From Devosia sp. SL43 (GTDB lineage Bacteria; Pseudomonadota; Alphaproteobacteria; Rhizobiales; Devosiaceae): a DNA stretch of 64,000 nucleotides. Position numbers and translations under genes: made by a program. The number at the start of each line of letters is the position of its first letter. Positions within the stretch are counted from its first letter, which is position 1. The notes under the pieces are model-generated. The model was not told where the DNA came from. It was given only the letters and a program-made list of their open reading frames with translations, and did not search any database. Shown in pieces: positions 37,229-45,100 of this stretch. The stretch spans positions 3,464,501 through 3,528,500 of the forward strand of contig NZ_CP063401.1 of the NCBI RefSeq assembly GCF_021729885.1, read 5' to 3'.

Positions 37229-37870
37229 TCAGTCCTGAAATGCCCTGATCATGGCCTCCGTTACGTCACCTTCGTAGCAAATTGGACTGGCACCGCCAGG
37301 TCTTGAATAGGCACTCCTCCCCCCGCATCGACGTCCTGCCCTATCGACGTTGTAGGGACATGGGCAGCTTCCGGAGTATGAGTTGACGCTACCCTCTATG
37401 ATCAATCTCACGATCTCAGATCGAGGACGGCTGTCCTCAATTTGAGACGGCGCCACTTGCGCAGGTTTGGGGGCAACATGGGGTGTGACAGGTGGCGCGG
37501 TCGAAGTAAAATCGCCATGCACCCACCCCTGCTCCCCGCCACCTGCACTGACTCTTAGCCACTGGCCCCTGGACTCGAAGACTTGAAGGGCGGTCCCTGA
37601 AGGTAGCGTGGTTATCTTTGCGCCAGTCGTGTCCGGAGTTTGGCGCAGGTTTAGGCTTGAAGCAGTCACGTATCGGATGACGCTTGGTTGTGCTGGTGCC
37701 TCAGAAGGTGGGGCGTTTGGTGTCGTGTTGGCAGGCAGGGTCTGCGTTTGGCGCGGCGGGGCATTGGAATTGTGGTCACCCGATGTGAGTTTGCCGCACT
37801 GCGTCAGCCCCCAGACCAGAAGTCCAACGAGCACCCAGCCCCCAAACGCACTCCCTCTGCGGCCCGCCAC
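37229..37870 (-). CDS. SH3-domain membrane/lipoprotein-like protein
   Basis: 213 aa. One N-terminal hydrophobic segment (FGGWVLVGLLVWGLTQCG), a Pro/Thr/Asn linker, a bacterial SH3 domain (~70-125; ASSLNLRQTPDTTGAKITTL, GWVHGDF), and a Cys-rich tail (SGSCPCPYNVDRAGRRCGG) found in various secreted proteins. It probably binds peptidoglycan. GTG 37870 was chosen because GGGGGAG lies 5 nt upstream; TTG 37882 is in frame. Confidence 0.65.
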   Translation of the reverse strand: MAGRRGSAFGGWVLVGLLVWGLTQCGKLTSGDHNSNAPPRQTQTLPANTTPNAPPSEAPAQPSVIRYVTASSLNLRQTPDTTGAKITTLPSGTALQVFESRGQWLRVSAGGGEQGWVHGDFTSTAPPVTPHVAPKPAQVAPSQIEDSRPRSEIVRLIIEGSVNSYSGSCPCPYNVDRAGRRCGGRSAYSRPGGASPICYEGDVTEAMIRAFQD

Positions 37871-37950
37871 ATGCTCCCCCAAGGGAGAGATGATGGGACA
37901 CGGCCATGTGAGAGTCGATTGGTAAGTCTTCGGGCACCGCAGCCGCCTTG

Positions 37951-38151
37951 CTAGGGGCGGCGCCTTCGGCCCCCACTCACCCCAATAGCGATCAGGTGCA
38001 GGCCGAGGCTGGTTAGAATGGCTATAACAGCACGGCCCACGTCAGCAGTTCCCAGGGCAACCGGCGCCAGCACAAGCGATGCCACCAAGGCTACCGCCAG
38101 GCCGTTGGCAAACTGAGCAATTGTTCGGCGTGCTTCGCGATCCAGTTTCAT
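37951..38151 (-). CDS. Small two-span membrane protein
   Basis: 66 aa: a short charged N-terminus (MKLDREARRTIAQFANG), two hydrophobic helices separated by GTADVG, and a basic RRRRP tail. AGGAGG lies 6 nt before ATG 38151 (ATG 38154 is adjacent). Function unknown. It neighbours the SH3-domain gene on the same strand. Confidence 0.6.
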   Translation of the reverse strand: MKLDREARRTIAQFANGLAVALVASLVLAPVALGTADVGRAVIAILTSLGLHLIAIGVSGGRRRRP

Positions 38152-38260
38152 CATCTTCCTCCTAGCTTCCCCCAGCATAATTCCCACTGGCCGTTGGGGG
38201 GATAACGGGGATAGCTTTGATCGGAGGAGGCTAGGATGAAGAACGAAGGGTAGACGCAAA

Positions 38261-38461
38261 TTGAGTCGAGTGCCGAACCACCCCCAAAGACCGAATTTCC
38301 TGGAGCTTACCCAGTTCGGGCTAACCTACGTCGTCGGCGAACCGGTGCGCTCGGAGGATGCGAGGCGGTTCCTGGAGGACTTTGATCGGCAACTCGCCAA
38401 GATGGACGAGGAAAAGGACACCAAGACCGCAATCGCCGGGGCCGATCCAAAGCGTGTGTAA
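38261..38461 (+). CDS. Small protein coupled to SRAP
   Basis: 66 aa, TTG start at 38261 or GTG at 38270. Contains [20 protein letters not shown] and an acidic helix. Its stop overlaps the SRAP start by 8 bp (38454-38461), so the two genes are translationally coupled. Function unknown. Confidence 0.55.
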   Translation: MSRVPNHPQRPNFLELTQFGLTYVVGEPVRSEDARRFLEDFDRQLAKMDEEKDTKTAIAGADPKRV

Positions 38462-39227
38462 CCTCTACTCCGTCACCACCAACGTCGAGGCAATCCGGGC
38501 CTTCGTCCGCGACATGCGGATCGATGAGGCGACCGTGGGCAACTTCCCGCCGCAGACGGGCATCTTCCCCGATTACCTGGCCCCCATCGTCCGCAACTTC
38601 GGTGACAAGTGTGAGCTGGCCAGGGTCCGTTGGGGTATGCCCACGTCCTCGGTGGCGCAATTCGAGGCAACCAAGAAGCGGGCCCAGAAGCTGCAACAGA
38701 AGTGGGGCCGTGACCTTACGCCGGATGAGTTCAAGACCCTCCTGCAGAACGAGCCTGATAGCGGCGTGACCAATGTCCGCAACACCTCCAGCAAGCACTG
38801 GCAACGCTGGTTGGCGCCGGAGTTCCGCTGCGTCGTGCCCTTCACCTCCTTCAGCGAGTTCAACAGGGAGGAAGGAGGCGACATCTGGTTTGCCTTCGAC
38901 GACAGCCGCCCGCTGGCCTTCTTCGCTGGCATCTGGGCAAGGCAGTGGACAAGCGTCCGCAAGGTCAAAGAGGGCATGATCACAACGGACCTGTTTGCCT
39001 TCCTGACTACCGAGCCAAATGAAGAGCTGCTGCCTATCCACCCAAAGGCCATGCCGGTAATCCTTACGACGGCTGCCGAGGTGGAGACCTGGATGACGGC
39101 GCCCTGGGAAGTCGCCAAGGCCCTGCAACGCCCGCTTCCGGACGGCCTACTCCGCATCGTCGCACGCGGCGCTAAGGAGGACCCACCGCCGTCCCCTACG
39201 CCTCCCGCTGGGCCTTCCCTGTTCTGA
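38454..39227 (+). CDS. yedK: SRAP-family protein (YedK/HMCES, abasic-site shield)
   Basis: 257 aa. GTG start immediately followed by Cys2 (VCNLYSV), the catalytic Cys that crosslinks abasic sites in ssDNA after Met removal. Asn-x-Arg ([11 protein letters not shown]) and the conserved [13 protein letters not shown] and late HPKAMPVIL (active-site His) are present. The family protects ssDNA abasic lesions at forks and is tied to SOS. Its position on a mobile element next to a LexA box suggests a DNA-damage or anti-restriction role. Its 3' end overlaps the converging gene by 32 bp. Confidence 0.9.
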   Translation: MCNLYSVTTNVEAIRAFVRDMRIDEATVGNFPPQTGIFPDYLAPIVRNFGDKCELARVRWGMPTSSVAQFEATKKRAQKLQQKWGRDLTPDEFKTLLQNEPDSGVTNVRNTSSKHWQRWLAPEFRCVVPFTSFSEFNREEGGDIWFAFDDSRPLAFFAGIWARQWTSVRKVKEGMITTDLFAFLTTEPNEELLPIHPKAMPVILTTAAEVETWMTAPWEVAKALQRPLPDGLLRIVARGAKEDPPPSPTPPAGPSLF

Positions 39228-39801
39228 TCTGCTCCTCCTCCTCGACCGTCAGAGCGCTCTTGCTGGCCAAGGGGTTGTAGGGTCGGAGATGCGCCGTCGA
39301 CTCGGAGGACGGGAGCGGTGGGGCAGCGTCAGGGACGTGCCAGTCGATGTCGATATGAGGAGTCCCGCAGTACGGGCACTTGCAGCGGTGGGGCAGCCGG
39401 GCCAGAGGGAAATCGTCACCCAGCGCCGCGATGAGGGACAGGATGTTCAGCTCAACGGTCTCAGGGCAGGAATCGATCTTCTTCAGGGCGGCGAAGCGTC
39501 GATGGCAGGTCAGGAAGGCTCGCCAGCCACCCAGCCGGGCGTTCATGAGCTTGCCCCAGGTCCAGCCCGGCACCTCGTAGACCAGCACAGAACAGGTGAC
39601 CGCGCCGTAGGTGGCCGCACGCACACAGCCCTTCACGGCTGCCGCTTGCCGAGCGCACTCGTGTAGCGTGGTTTCCCCACCAAATCGTCGGATCATGTCC
39701 GCTCGCTTGACGGTACCGTTGCGCCGACATGCCCGGCACTCAATGCCAAATTCGGGTGCCTCCAGTTGTTCCAACTTGGTCAGCCGGGGATCGATGGCCA
39801 T
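39196..39801 (-). CDS. Hypothetical zinc-binding-like protein
   Basis: 201 aa. ECRACRRNG (CxxC) near residue 22 and [16 protein letters not shown] near residue 140 suggest one or two zinc sites. The rest is unrecognised. It follows the 64-aa gene on the same strand (9-bp gap), which starts at the LexA-box region, so it may be SOS-controlled. It converges with SRAP. Confidence 0.6.
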   Translation of the reverse strand: MAIDPRLTKLEQLEAPEFGIECRACRRNGTVKRADMIRRFGGETTLHECARQAAAVKGCVRAATYGAVTCSVLVYEVPGWTWGKLMNARLGGWRAFLTCHRRFAALKKIDSCPETVELNILSLIAALGDDFPLARLPHRCKCPYCGTPHIDIDWHVPDAAPPLPSSESTAHLRPYNPLASKSALTVEEEEQIRTGKAQREA

Positions 39802-39810
39802 AGGTCAGGT

Positions 39811-40005
39811 TCATTGCATGATCGTCAGGACGCCACGGTCTAGGTTTTGAGCAACCCTGTAGGGTGCTGATAGGCGGAAGCGCCTGCCTTCCTCGCCGTA
39901 CTCGGCAAAGCGGAAACCGGCCGCCAGCAGGTCAGCGGCCTCCTCCTTCGTCAGTTCGAGCGTGCGAAGGTCACGCTTACCCAGGACGGTGCTGTACGTG
40001 AGCAT
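39811..40005 (-). CDS. Small hypothetical protein
   Basis: 64 aa (ELTKEEAADLLAAGFRFAEY central helix). Unrecognised. The start lies 20 bp from a LexA box shared with the divergent 837-aa gene, so it is probably damage-inducible. It is followed by the zinc-binding-like gene at 39196. Confidence 0.55.
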   Translation of the reverse strand: MLTYSTVLGKRDLRTLELTKEEAADLLAAGFRFAEYGEEGRRFRLSAPYRVAQNLDRGVLTIMQ

Positions 40006-40008
40006 GTT

Positions 40009-40038
40009 TTGACTCGTGATGTTCGTTCTTGTTATGTT
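40009..40038 (+). promoter_or_regulatory. Candidate sigma-70-type promoter for the 837-aa gene
   Basis: TTGACT (40009-40014), 18-bp spacer, TATGTT (40033-40038). The -10 lies inside the LexA box. Confidence 0.5.
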
Positions 40039-40039
40039 C
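40025..40039. promoter_or_regulatory. LexA (SOS) box, GTTC-N7-GTTC
   Basis: GTTCTTGTTATGTTC is an exact match to the alphaproteobacterial LexA-binding direct repeat GTTC-N7-GTTC. It sits between the divergent starts 40005 (minus) and 40083/40155 (plus) and overlaps the candidate -10. Confidence 0.75.
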
Positions 40040-40082
40040 TAATTCTCATTGCTTCCAAGAGTCCAGCCCAGGGGGACATCAA

Positions 40083-40127
40083 ATGTGGAAACCGCAGCAG
40101 TCAGTTGGTCAGCGTCCGAACAAGTAG
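40083..40127 (+). CDS. 14-codon leader ORF in frame with the 837-aa gene
   Basis: ATG 40083 has GGGGGA 6 nt upstream, encodes MWKPQQSVGQRPNK and ends at TAG 40125. The downstream gene is in the same frame, 10 codons later, so the unit is a leader peptide, a nonsense-interrupted N-terminus, or a read-through site. Confidence 0.4.
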   Translation: MWKPQQSVGQRPNK

Positions 40128-40154
40128 CGCTATCAACTTCCTCGTCTGATCTGC

Positions 40155-42668
40155 ATGCTTTCGCTAGAAGGCGTGACCGCCGTCAGTCTACCTTGGCTGA
40201 ATGTTAGGAGCTTAGCGTTGGCAATTTCCGGTAGCGTGCGACTCAGGCCAATTAGGCTGGCCCTACTTGTTGAACCCTCTGACCTCGTCTCAATCCGCCG
40301 GTTCATGCGACTAAGCACCTGCATCTGGGGCGGGCGTCATAACCCTATTGTCACGATTGGTGGCGAGGACGGGGGCCTATCCCGCAATGGCTCGACCGCC
40401 AAGGATTTGATCGACCACTTCGAGCCAGATGTACTTGTGGAAGCGAAGGCTGGAATGGCGGAGTCGCTTGGCTGGAGTAGCGAGCGCAGCGGGTTTGGAA
40501 CGCCACGTGTCTTGCCCTTGAATCAATTCTATCGTGTCGAGAACGAACGTTGGATTGAATTCCCGGCATCACTCGGAATCGAAGGGGCGATGCACACGTT
40601 GTATGAGAGGGAATTCAGATTCCAGCGACGGCATCCTCAGTCTTTCTTGGCCTTCGAGCCGTCCGAAGACGCCGGAGCATTTTTCGAGGCGGTGGTAGGT
40701 ACTTTCCCGGCCGACAAAGAGCTTGGGCGCTTTTATGAGACCTACTGCGAGGTGTTCAGTGCCGAGAAGGTGCCGGCCGATGTCGATGCTTACAAGCGCT
40801 ACCTTAGTGACCACTATCTCGGGCCGCATTGGGTAGCGTCAAACGACCTGGAACTACACGGCGGCGACGGCTGGCACCCGCAAATGTTCGTATTCGACCC
40901 CAACAATCCGGCAGACTTGGTAGGGTTTTGGAATTTCCGGCTGATGAACCGCGCAGTTCTGCCGATCAACTCGCATTGGATATCGGATGTTGCGGAGTCG
41001 CTGCGTCAGGACATTGTTGCCAACCATCGACCTCTCCCGGGAAATTCAAGCGGCATCATGATTTCTACCGATGTCAACCTTGCTGGGTCCCTCGGGCCGA
41101 AAGTGGAAGGTGAATTCGTGCGTGCGATGGAGGGCCTCGATCCGCAAGCCTATCGGCTGGTAAATCACGATCCGAATGGGCTTGGGGGGCGTGGTCGATT
41201 TGGCCGGGACAGGATCATCGCAGCAGCGGAGTCCGCTTCGTTCAACGAGGAAATTACGGAGGGGCGGTATGTCAAGATACCAACGCCGGCACCAGACACC
41301 AAGAAGGTGCCCTATCCCACCGGTCACTGGGCGAATGTCCTAAGGCTGGAGTCTCGTTGGCAAGACAGCTATGCGACCGCTTACCCCTACAACCTCTGGT
41401 CTCCCGGGTATCCCCGACTTCTGTCTGGCGACCCTGTAACGGTTACCAGCGAGGGCGTCGTTAGCCTGCATAGTGGGACGATCGGCTACACCCTACTTGA
41501 ACCCCAATTCGGGCGTGACGCCGTGGTGGGATGGCTGAAGACACACAACATTGAGGCCATTCCTTCTGACGCCGGCAGAGTCGCTGCCGAGGTCATCGCC
41601 GCCGCTGGCGGGCTGCGGGGGAGCGGTATGTATGCAGACGCGGAAACACTCCGCCTTTTGAACAAAATGGCTTTGAGTGAGCGCGAAGGCGACGGCCCTC
41701 GTAAACAGAAGCCGGACAAAGCAATGCCCTTTGCGGCAATCGAGCAGCATTTCAAGGCCCGTGAGGCCCGGTCATTTGGTTACTGGAACAGACTTGATCA
41801 CTTTCTAAAGCAGTCGGTCTTTCGTGCAGGATTGGGGGTGCAATGTCCGAATTGCGCTCACAATAATTGGTACGACCCAAAGTCGCTCGACGATAGGCTA
41901 ACTTGCGCCCGGTGCTTGAAGACCTTTTCTTTTCCTCAGTCTCCTGACGGGCTTCGGCGGCTCAACTGGCTCTACAGAGTGGTTGGGCCCTTCGCAGTGC
42001 CAAACTTTGCCCAAGGTGGGTATAGCGTTGCGCTCGCATTGAGACGACTGTGGAACGATGGCGAGCAGGCATTCACATGGTGTACTGGCCTCAATTTGAA
42101 GCCGTTGAATCGCGAAATCGACTTCATAGCTTTCCTTGAACCCCGTGGCCTGGGGGCCTTCGAACCCTCGAAGCCGCCCTTTCTGGTCCTGGGAGAGGCT
42201 AAGAGCTTTGGACGAGAGGCAGTCACGCAGGCGGACATTGACGGACTAATGCTGGTAGCCGCCACGCTACCGCCAGCCGTGTTAGTTATGGCGACATTGA
42301 AGGAGATCGAGGATTACACAGAAGAAGAGCTGCGCATCCTCACCGAGTTCGCGAAGTGGGGTCGACGAGAGCGAATAAACGGCGTGCCTCGAAATCCGGT
42401 AATGGTCCTGACGGGCACTGAACTACTCACGGACCACGATCTGCGTTCGGTTTGGAAGCGCAAGGGCGGAAAAGCCGCAGAGCTTGCAGGGCCTGCCTAC
42501 CGCATGTTTCGAAACCCCGTGGAACTTGCTGAACTGACACAGCAGCTTTATCTCGGACTGCCCGATTTCTGGGAAGATCTGCGTCCAGCTCCTGTGGCGC
42601 CGCCAGCAGCGCCCAAAGCAGAGGTTGTCGACGACCAAAAGCCGCCGGAAGATGGCCAGCGTGGTTAG
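40155..42668 (+). CDS. Unrecognised 837-aa protein with zinc ribbon and PD-(D/E)XK-like motif
   Basis: No family recognised. Visible: RLALLVEPSD and WGGRHNPIV near residues 34-66; a zinc ribbon at Cys564, Cys567, Cys584, Cys587; and Asp656 (REIDFIAF) with Glu681-x-Lys683 (GEAKSF), spaced as in PD-(D/E)XK nucleases. The middle (~200-540) is mixed alpha/beta. It may be a nuclease effector of a defence system. ATG 40155 has no good ribosome site, while ATG 40083 does but meets a TAG. The promoter carries a LexA box. It lies between SRAP-side genes and the integrase. Confidence 0.6.
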   Translation: MLSLEGVTAVSLPWLNVRSLALAISGSVRLRPIRLALLVEPSDLVSIRRFMRLSTCIWGGRHNPIVTIGGEDGGLSRNGSTAKDLIDHFEPDVLVEAKAGMAESLGWSSERSGFGTPRVLPLNQFYRVENERWIEFPASLGIEGAMHTLYEREFRFQRRHPQSFLAFEPSEDAGAFFEAVVGTFPADKELGRFYETYCEVFSAEKVPADVDAYKRYLSDHYLGPHWVASNDLELHGGDGWHPQMFVFDPNNPADLVGFWNFRLMNRAVLPINSHWISDVAESLRQDIVANHRPLPGNSSGIMISTDVNLAGSLGPKVEGEFVRAMEGLDPQAYRLVNHDPNGLGGRGRFGRDRIIAAAESASFNEEITEGRYVKIPTPAPDTKKVPYPTGHWANVLRLESRWQDSYATAYPYNLWSPGYPRLLSGDPVTVTSEGVVSLHSGTIGYTLLEPQFGRDAVVGWLKTHNIEAIPSDAGRVAAEVIAAAGGLRGSGMYADAETLRLLNKMALSEREGDGPRKQKPDKAMPFAAIEQHFKAREARSFGYWNRLDHFLKQSVFRAGLGVQCPNCAHNNWYDPKSLDDRLTCARCLKTFSFPQSPDGLRRLNWLYRVVGPFAVPNFAQGGYSVALALRRLWNDGEQAFTWCTGLNLKPLNREIDFIAFLEPRGLGAFEPSKPPFLVLGEAKSFGREAVTQADIDGLMLVAATLPPAVLVMATLKEIEDYTEEELRILTEFAKWGRRERINGVPRNPVMVLTGTELLTDHDLRSVWKRKGGKAAELAGPAYRMFRNPVELAELTQQLYLGLPDFWEDLRPAPVAPPAAPKAEVVDDQKPPEDGQRG

Positions 42669-42752
42669 AACTGTTGGACTGGATTGGTCTGGACGCGCAC
42701 CGACCAAGAGGGCAAGTAAACGCCGCCATGAGAGATACGACCCCTAGTCACT

Positions 42753-44435
42753 TTAGCGCTTCATAGAAACGCTATTGGAAGCTGCGCCCACTGCAAGGGG
42801 GCGAACTTTCTCCATTGTTGGTCGCCAACCCGTGTCCTCAACGTCGAACCTAGGGAGCTTGTTGATTTCGGCATCTACCACAGACGGTGCCCAATCGCCG
42901 TAACCCTCGCGGGCGTCGGTCTGAGATCTACTACCCATCATGTAATCACGGGCCTCCTTGTCCATCTTGCAGATGCGAGTCAGGGAGGTGAACGTATGAC
43001 GAAATGCGTGGTTCGGGCGGTTTTGTGGGGCTATAATTCCAACCTCCTCCGTAATCCAAGCTGCCACTCGATCCGCGCTGTCCTTTGATCGGTGGTTCGT
43101 CTGCGCGCGCAAATCGGTACCCTCGGGGTAGGGGGTATAGAATGCAGGACCGTCGCCGATTTCCCTGAACATCTCCACCAGCCCTAACTCAACTAGGTGT
43201 TTATGAATGCCGACAGTCCAGGCGTTTTTCCCCTTGGTGCTGCCATCTTCGGGCGTGACGAGCATGTAGGTGACGTCACCTTCAACACGAAGGCTGCGCC
43301 CTTGGAACTGCGTAACCTCGCTTACCCGCATACCGGTGTATGCGCATATCCATGGAACCCAAAAGATCGCTCGCTGGTAAGGAACCGCAATATCCTTGGA
43401 TGTGCCCTGAAATGTGGCCTGGAGAATGGTACGGGCCTCATCGATAGTATAACCTTTTGGGCGATTGCTGCTCGGTGCGTCCCGTTCGTCGCGGATGCCA
43501 CCCGCCACGCTAACGGCCAGGTCAAATTCTTTGACTCCATGATTGAGAGCGACCTTCAAACTGGTGAGGTACTGGTCATTGATGGTCTTCCTGGCCAAGC
43601 CGCGCTCAATTAGAGCGTCTCGCCATCCCCGCACATCGGTCTTCGTAATCTTCTTTGCGTCGTCGTGACCGGTGAACTTCACGAAGTCACGAAGGCAGCG
43701 GCGGTACTTGTCGAACGTGTCTGCACGCTGGGACTGGGTCTTCTGCTTGTGGTCGATGAGTGCGAACAGAGAAAGTTTGGAACTGCCACGGGAGGTTTGC
43801 TTAGCTACGCCAATGCTTGGATACTTGTCGCCCCTGGTGTCTGAGCTGAAGTTGCCAGTCGACCGCTTGAGCAACAATTCGGCCGCGTCTCGCAACGCCC
43901 GCTCAAACTGCTCCAGTAGCTTGCGCCTAGTGCTGTCCGTCACTCTCACCTTTTGGTGCATGAGGGTGGCATCAACAAACCCACCAAAGCGACTCTCCAT
44001 CGCCTGGAGGTACCGCTGTTCTTCTGTGCCAATGAAAGGGTAGGGTGTCTCGCCGTTGAACGCCCTGAAGTTCTCTTCAATGACCCGTGACCAGATTTCC
44101 GGATCACCTGGATCATCCTCCAGCCTTTGGAAGGCTCGGAACGCCTCGCCAGCCAAGGCAACGATCTCTTTTAGCGTCAGGTCCTTCGGGGCGGCCTGAA
44201 GCATCGCCCACACGGCCTGGAACTGCCCGAGTGCTTCGGTGGCACGAATCCTAGCTTCTATTGGGCTTTTGGTGCCCAATGAGACCTTGATGAAATCGCC
44301 TAGCTTCAGCCGAGAATTGACCCCAGCAATCGTCACCTCCACAACTTGGCCCTTTGCGATAGGCAAAATCTTAGAAGGGACTCGCTGGCGCAGCCAGTAA
44401 ACGCCGGTGCTAGGGTGCTTCGTCGGACTAGGCAT
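42753..44435 (-). CDS. int: Tyrosine recombinase, element integrase
   Basis: 560 aa, long for the family. N-terminal DUF6538-like motif HPSTGVYWLRQRVPSKI, a core-binding domain (~residues 240-315; YRRCLRDFVKFTGHDD), and a catalytic domain with Arg (AYTGMRVSEVTQ), HxxR (NHAFRHTFTS) and a candidate Tyr in GYGDW. ATG 44435 was chosen because the HPSTG motif usually lies a few residues from the start; GTG 44456 is in frame. It sits 90 bp from the tRNA-Thr and drives insertion at its 3' end. Confidence 0.93.
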   Translation of the reverse strand: MPSPTKHPSTGVYWLRQRVPSKILPIAKGQVVEVTIAGVNSRLKLGDFIKVSLGTKSPIEARIRATEALGQFQAVWAMLQAAPKDLTLKEIVALAGEAFRAFQRLEDDPGDPEIWSRVIEENFRAFNGETPYPFIGTEEQRYLQAMESRFGGFVDATLMHQKVRVTDSTRRKLLEQFERALRDAAELLLKRSTGNFSSDTRGDKYPSIGVAKQTSRGSSKLSLFALIDHKQKTQSQRADTFDKYRRCLRDFVKFTGHDDAKKITKTDVRGWRDALIERGLARKTINDQYLTSLKVALNHGVKEFDLAVSVAGGIRDERDAPSSNRPKGYTIDEARTILQATFQGTSKDIAVPYQRAIFWVPWICAYTGMRVSEVTQFQGRSLRVEGDVTYMLVTPEDGSTKGKNAWTVGIHKHLVELGLVEMFREIGDGPAFYTPYPEGTDLRAQTNHRSKDSADRVAAWITEEVGIIAPQNRPNHAFRHTFTSLTRICKMDKEARDYMMGSRSQTDAREGYGDWAPSVVDAEINKLPRFDVEDTGWRPTMEKVRPLAVGAASNSVSMKR

Positions 44436-44447
44436 AGAAAGACTCAC

Positions 44448-44467
44448 GTGTACCACCTCTGTGTACC
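44448..44467 (+). promoter_or_regulatory. Candidate integrase arm-site pair, right end
   Basis: GTGTACC at 44448-44454 and 44461-44467, 13 bp apart, same orientation and spacing as the left pair. It lies 58 bp inside the right att and overlaps the integrase start region. Confidence 0.6.
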
Positions 44468-44525
44468 AACAGCGGCGGCAGAACCTTCAACAAAATCAAT
44501 TATATGAACCCGATCAACGGGTTAA

Positions 44526-44550
44526 AATGGTGCTGCCGGACAGGATTGAA
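44526..44550. repeat. Right attachment site (within tRNA-Thr)
   Basis: The same 25 bp as 24166-24190, forming the 3' end (T-arm half, acceptor and CCA) of the intact tRNA-Thr gene. The element carries a copy that restored the tRNA. Confidence 0.95.
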
Positions 44551-44602
44551 CTGTCGGCCTCCCCCTTACCAAGGGGGTGCTCTACCACTGAGCTACGGCA
44601 GC
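44528..44602 (-). tRNA. tRNA-Thr(GGT)
   Basis: 75 nt with encoded CCA. Acceptor stem GCTGCCG/CGGCAGC, anticodon stem CCCCC/GGGGG with loop TTGGTAA (anticodon GGT), T-loop TTCAATC. It is the integration target of the element. Confidence 0.97.
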
Positions 44603-44787
44603 ATCTGGAGCGTTGTCAGAAAAAGTGGTGGCCACTTTTTCGGTTCGACAGCGCGACCACTATATTTGTTGCGCGGCAAAGGTGCCCGGCGCGACGGGGG
44701 CTCCTTTGCCATAGGGTCTGGCTCGACGCAAGGCCAAAAAACCACTATCACCCGCTCTGGGCCAACACACAAAATCCCCTCGCACCG

Positions 44788-44952
44788 ATGAGCAAATCCG
44801 AACAAGCCGCCCAGCGCGACCAAAGATTGGCCGCAAAGCTCCGCGAGAACCTCAAGCGCCGGAAGGGACAGGCCAAGGCACGCGCCGAATCTGAAGCGCA
44901 AGCCCCCCATCCCCAGCCGGCCCCCGAAACGGTCACGGTCAAGAAACCGTAA
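44788..44952 (+). CDS. Small basic protein upstream of murA
   Basis: 54 aa, highly charged (SEQAAQRDQRLAAKLRENLK then RRKGQAKARAE). Such a short helical basic protein is common upstream of murA in Hyphomicrobiales. Function unknown. Start ATG 44788; the longer frame upstream runs antisense through the tRNA and is not coding. Confidence 0.7.
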   Translation: MSKSEQAAQRDQRLAAKLRENLKRRKGQAKARAESEAQAPHPQPAPETVTVKKP

Positions 44953-45100
44953 ACCATTTTCGGGCGACTATCCTCCCCGGTGTGCTAAGGCATACCAGCG
45001 CTGAGTGCGGCGAGTCTGGCTTACGTGGCAACTAGGACTTGGCCTACCTCCATTTCCAGGTAGAAGACCCCAACAGGGGTCGCCATATAGGACAAGACTG

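Noticed and set aside
24166..44550. A complete prophage
   Set aside because: No terminase, portal, capsid, tail or lysis genes are visible.
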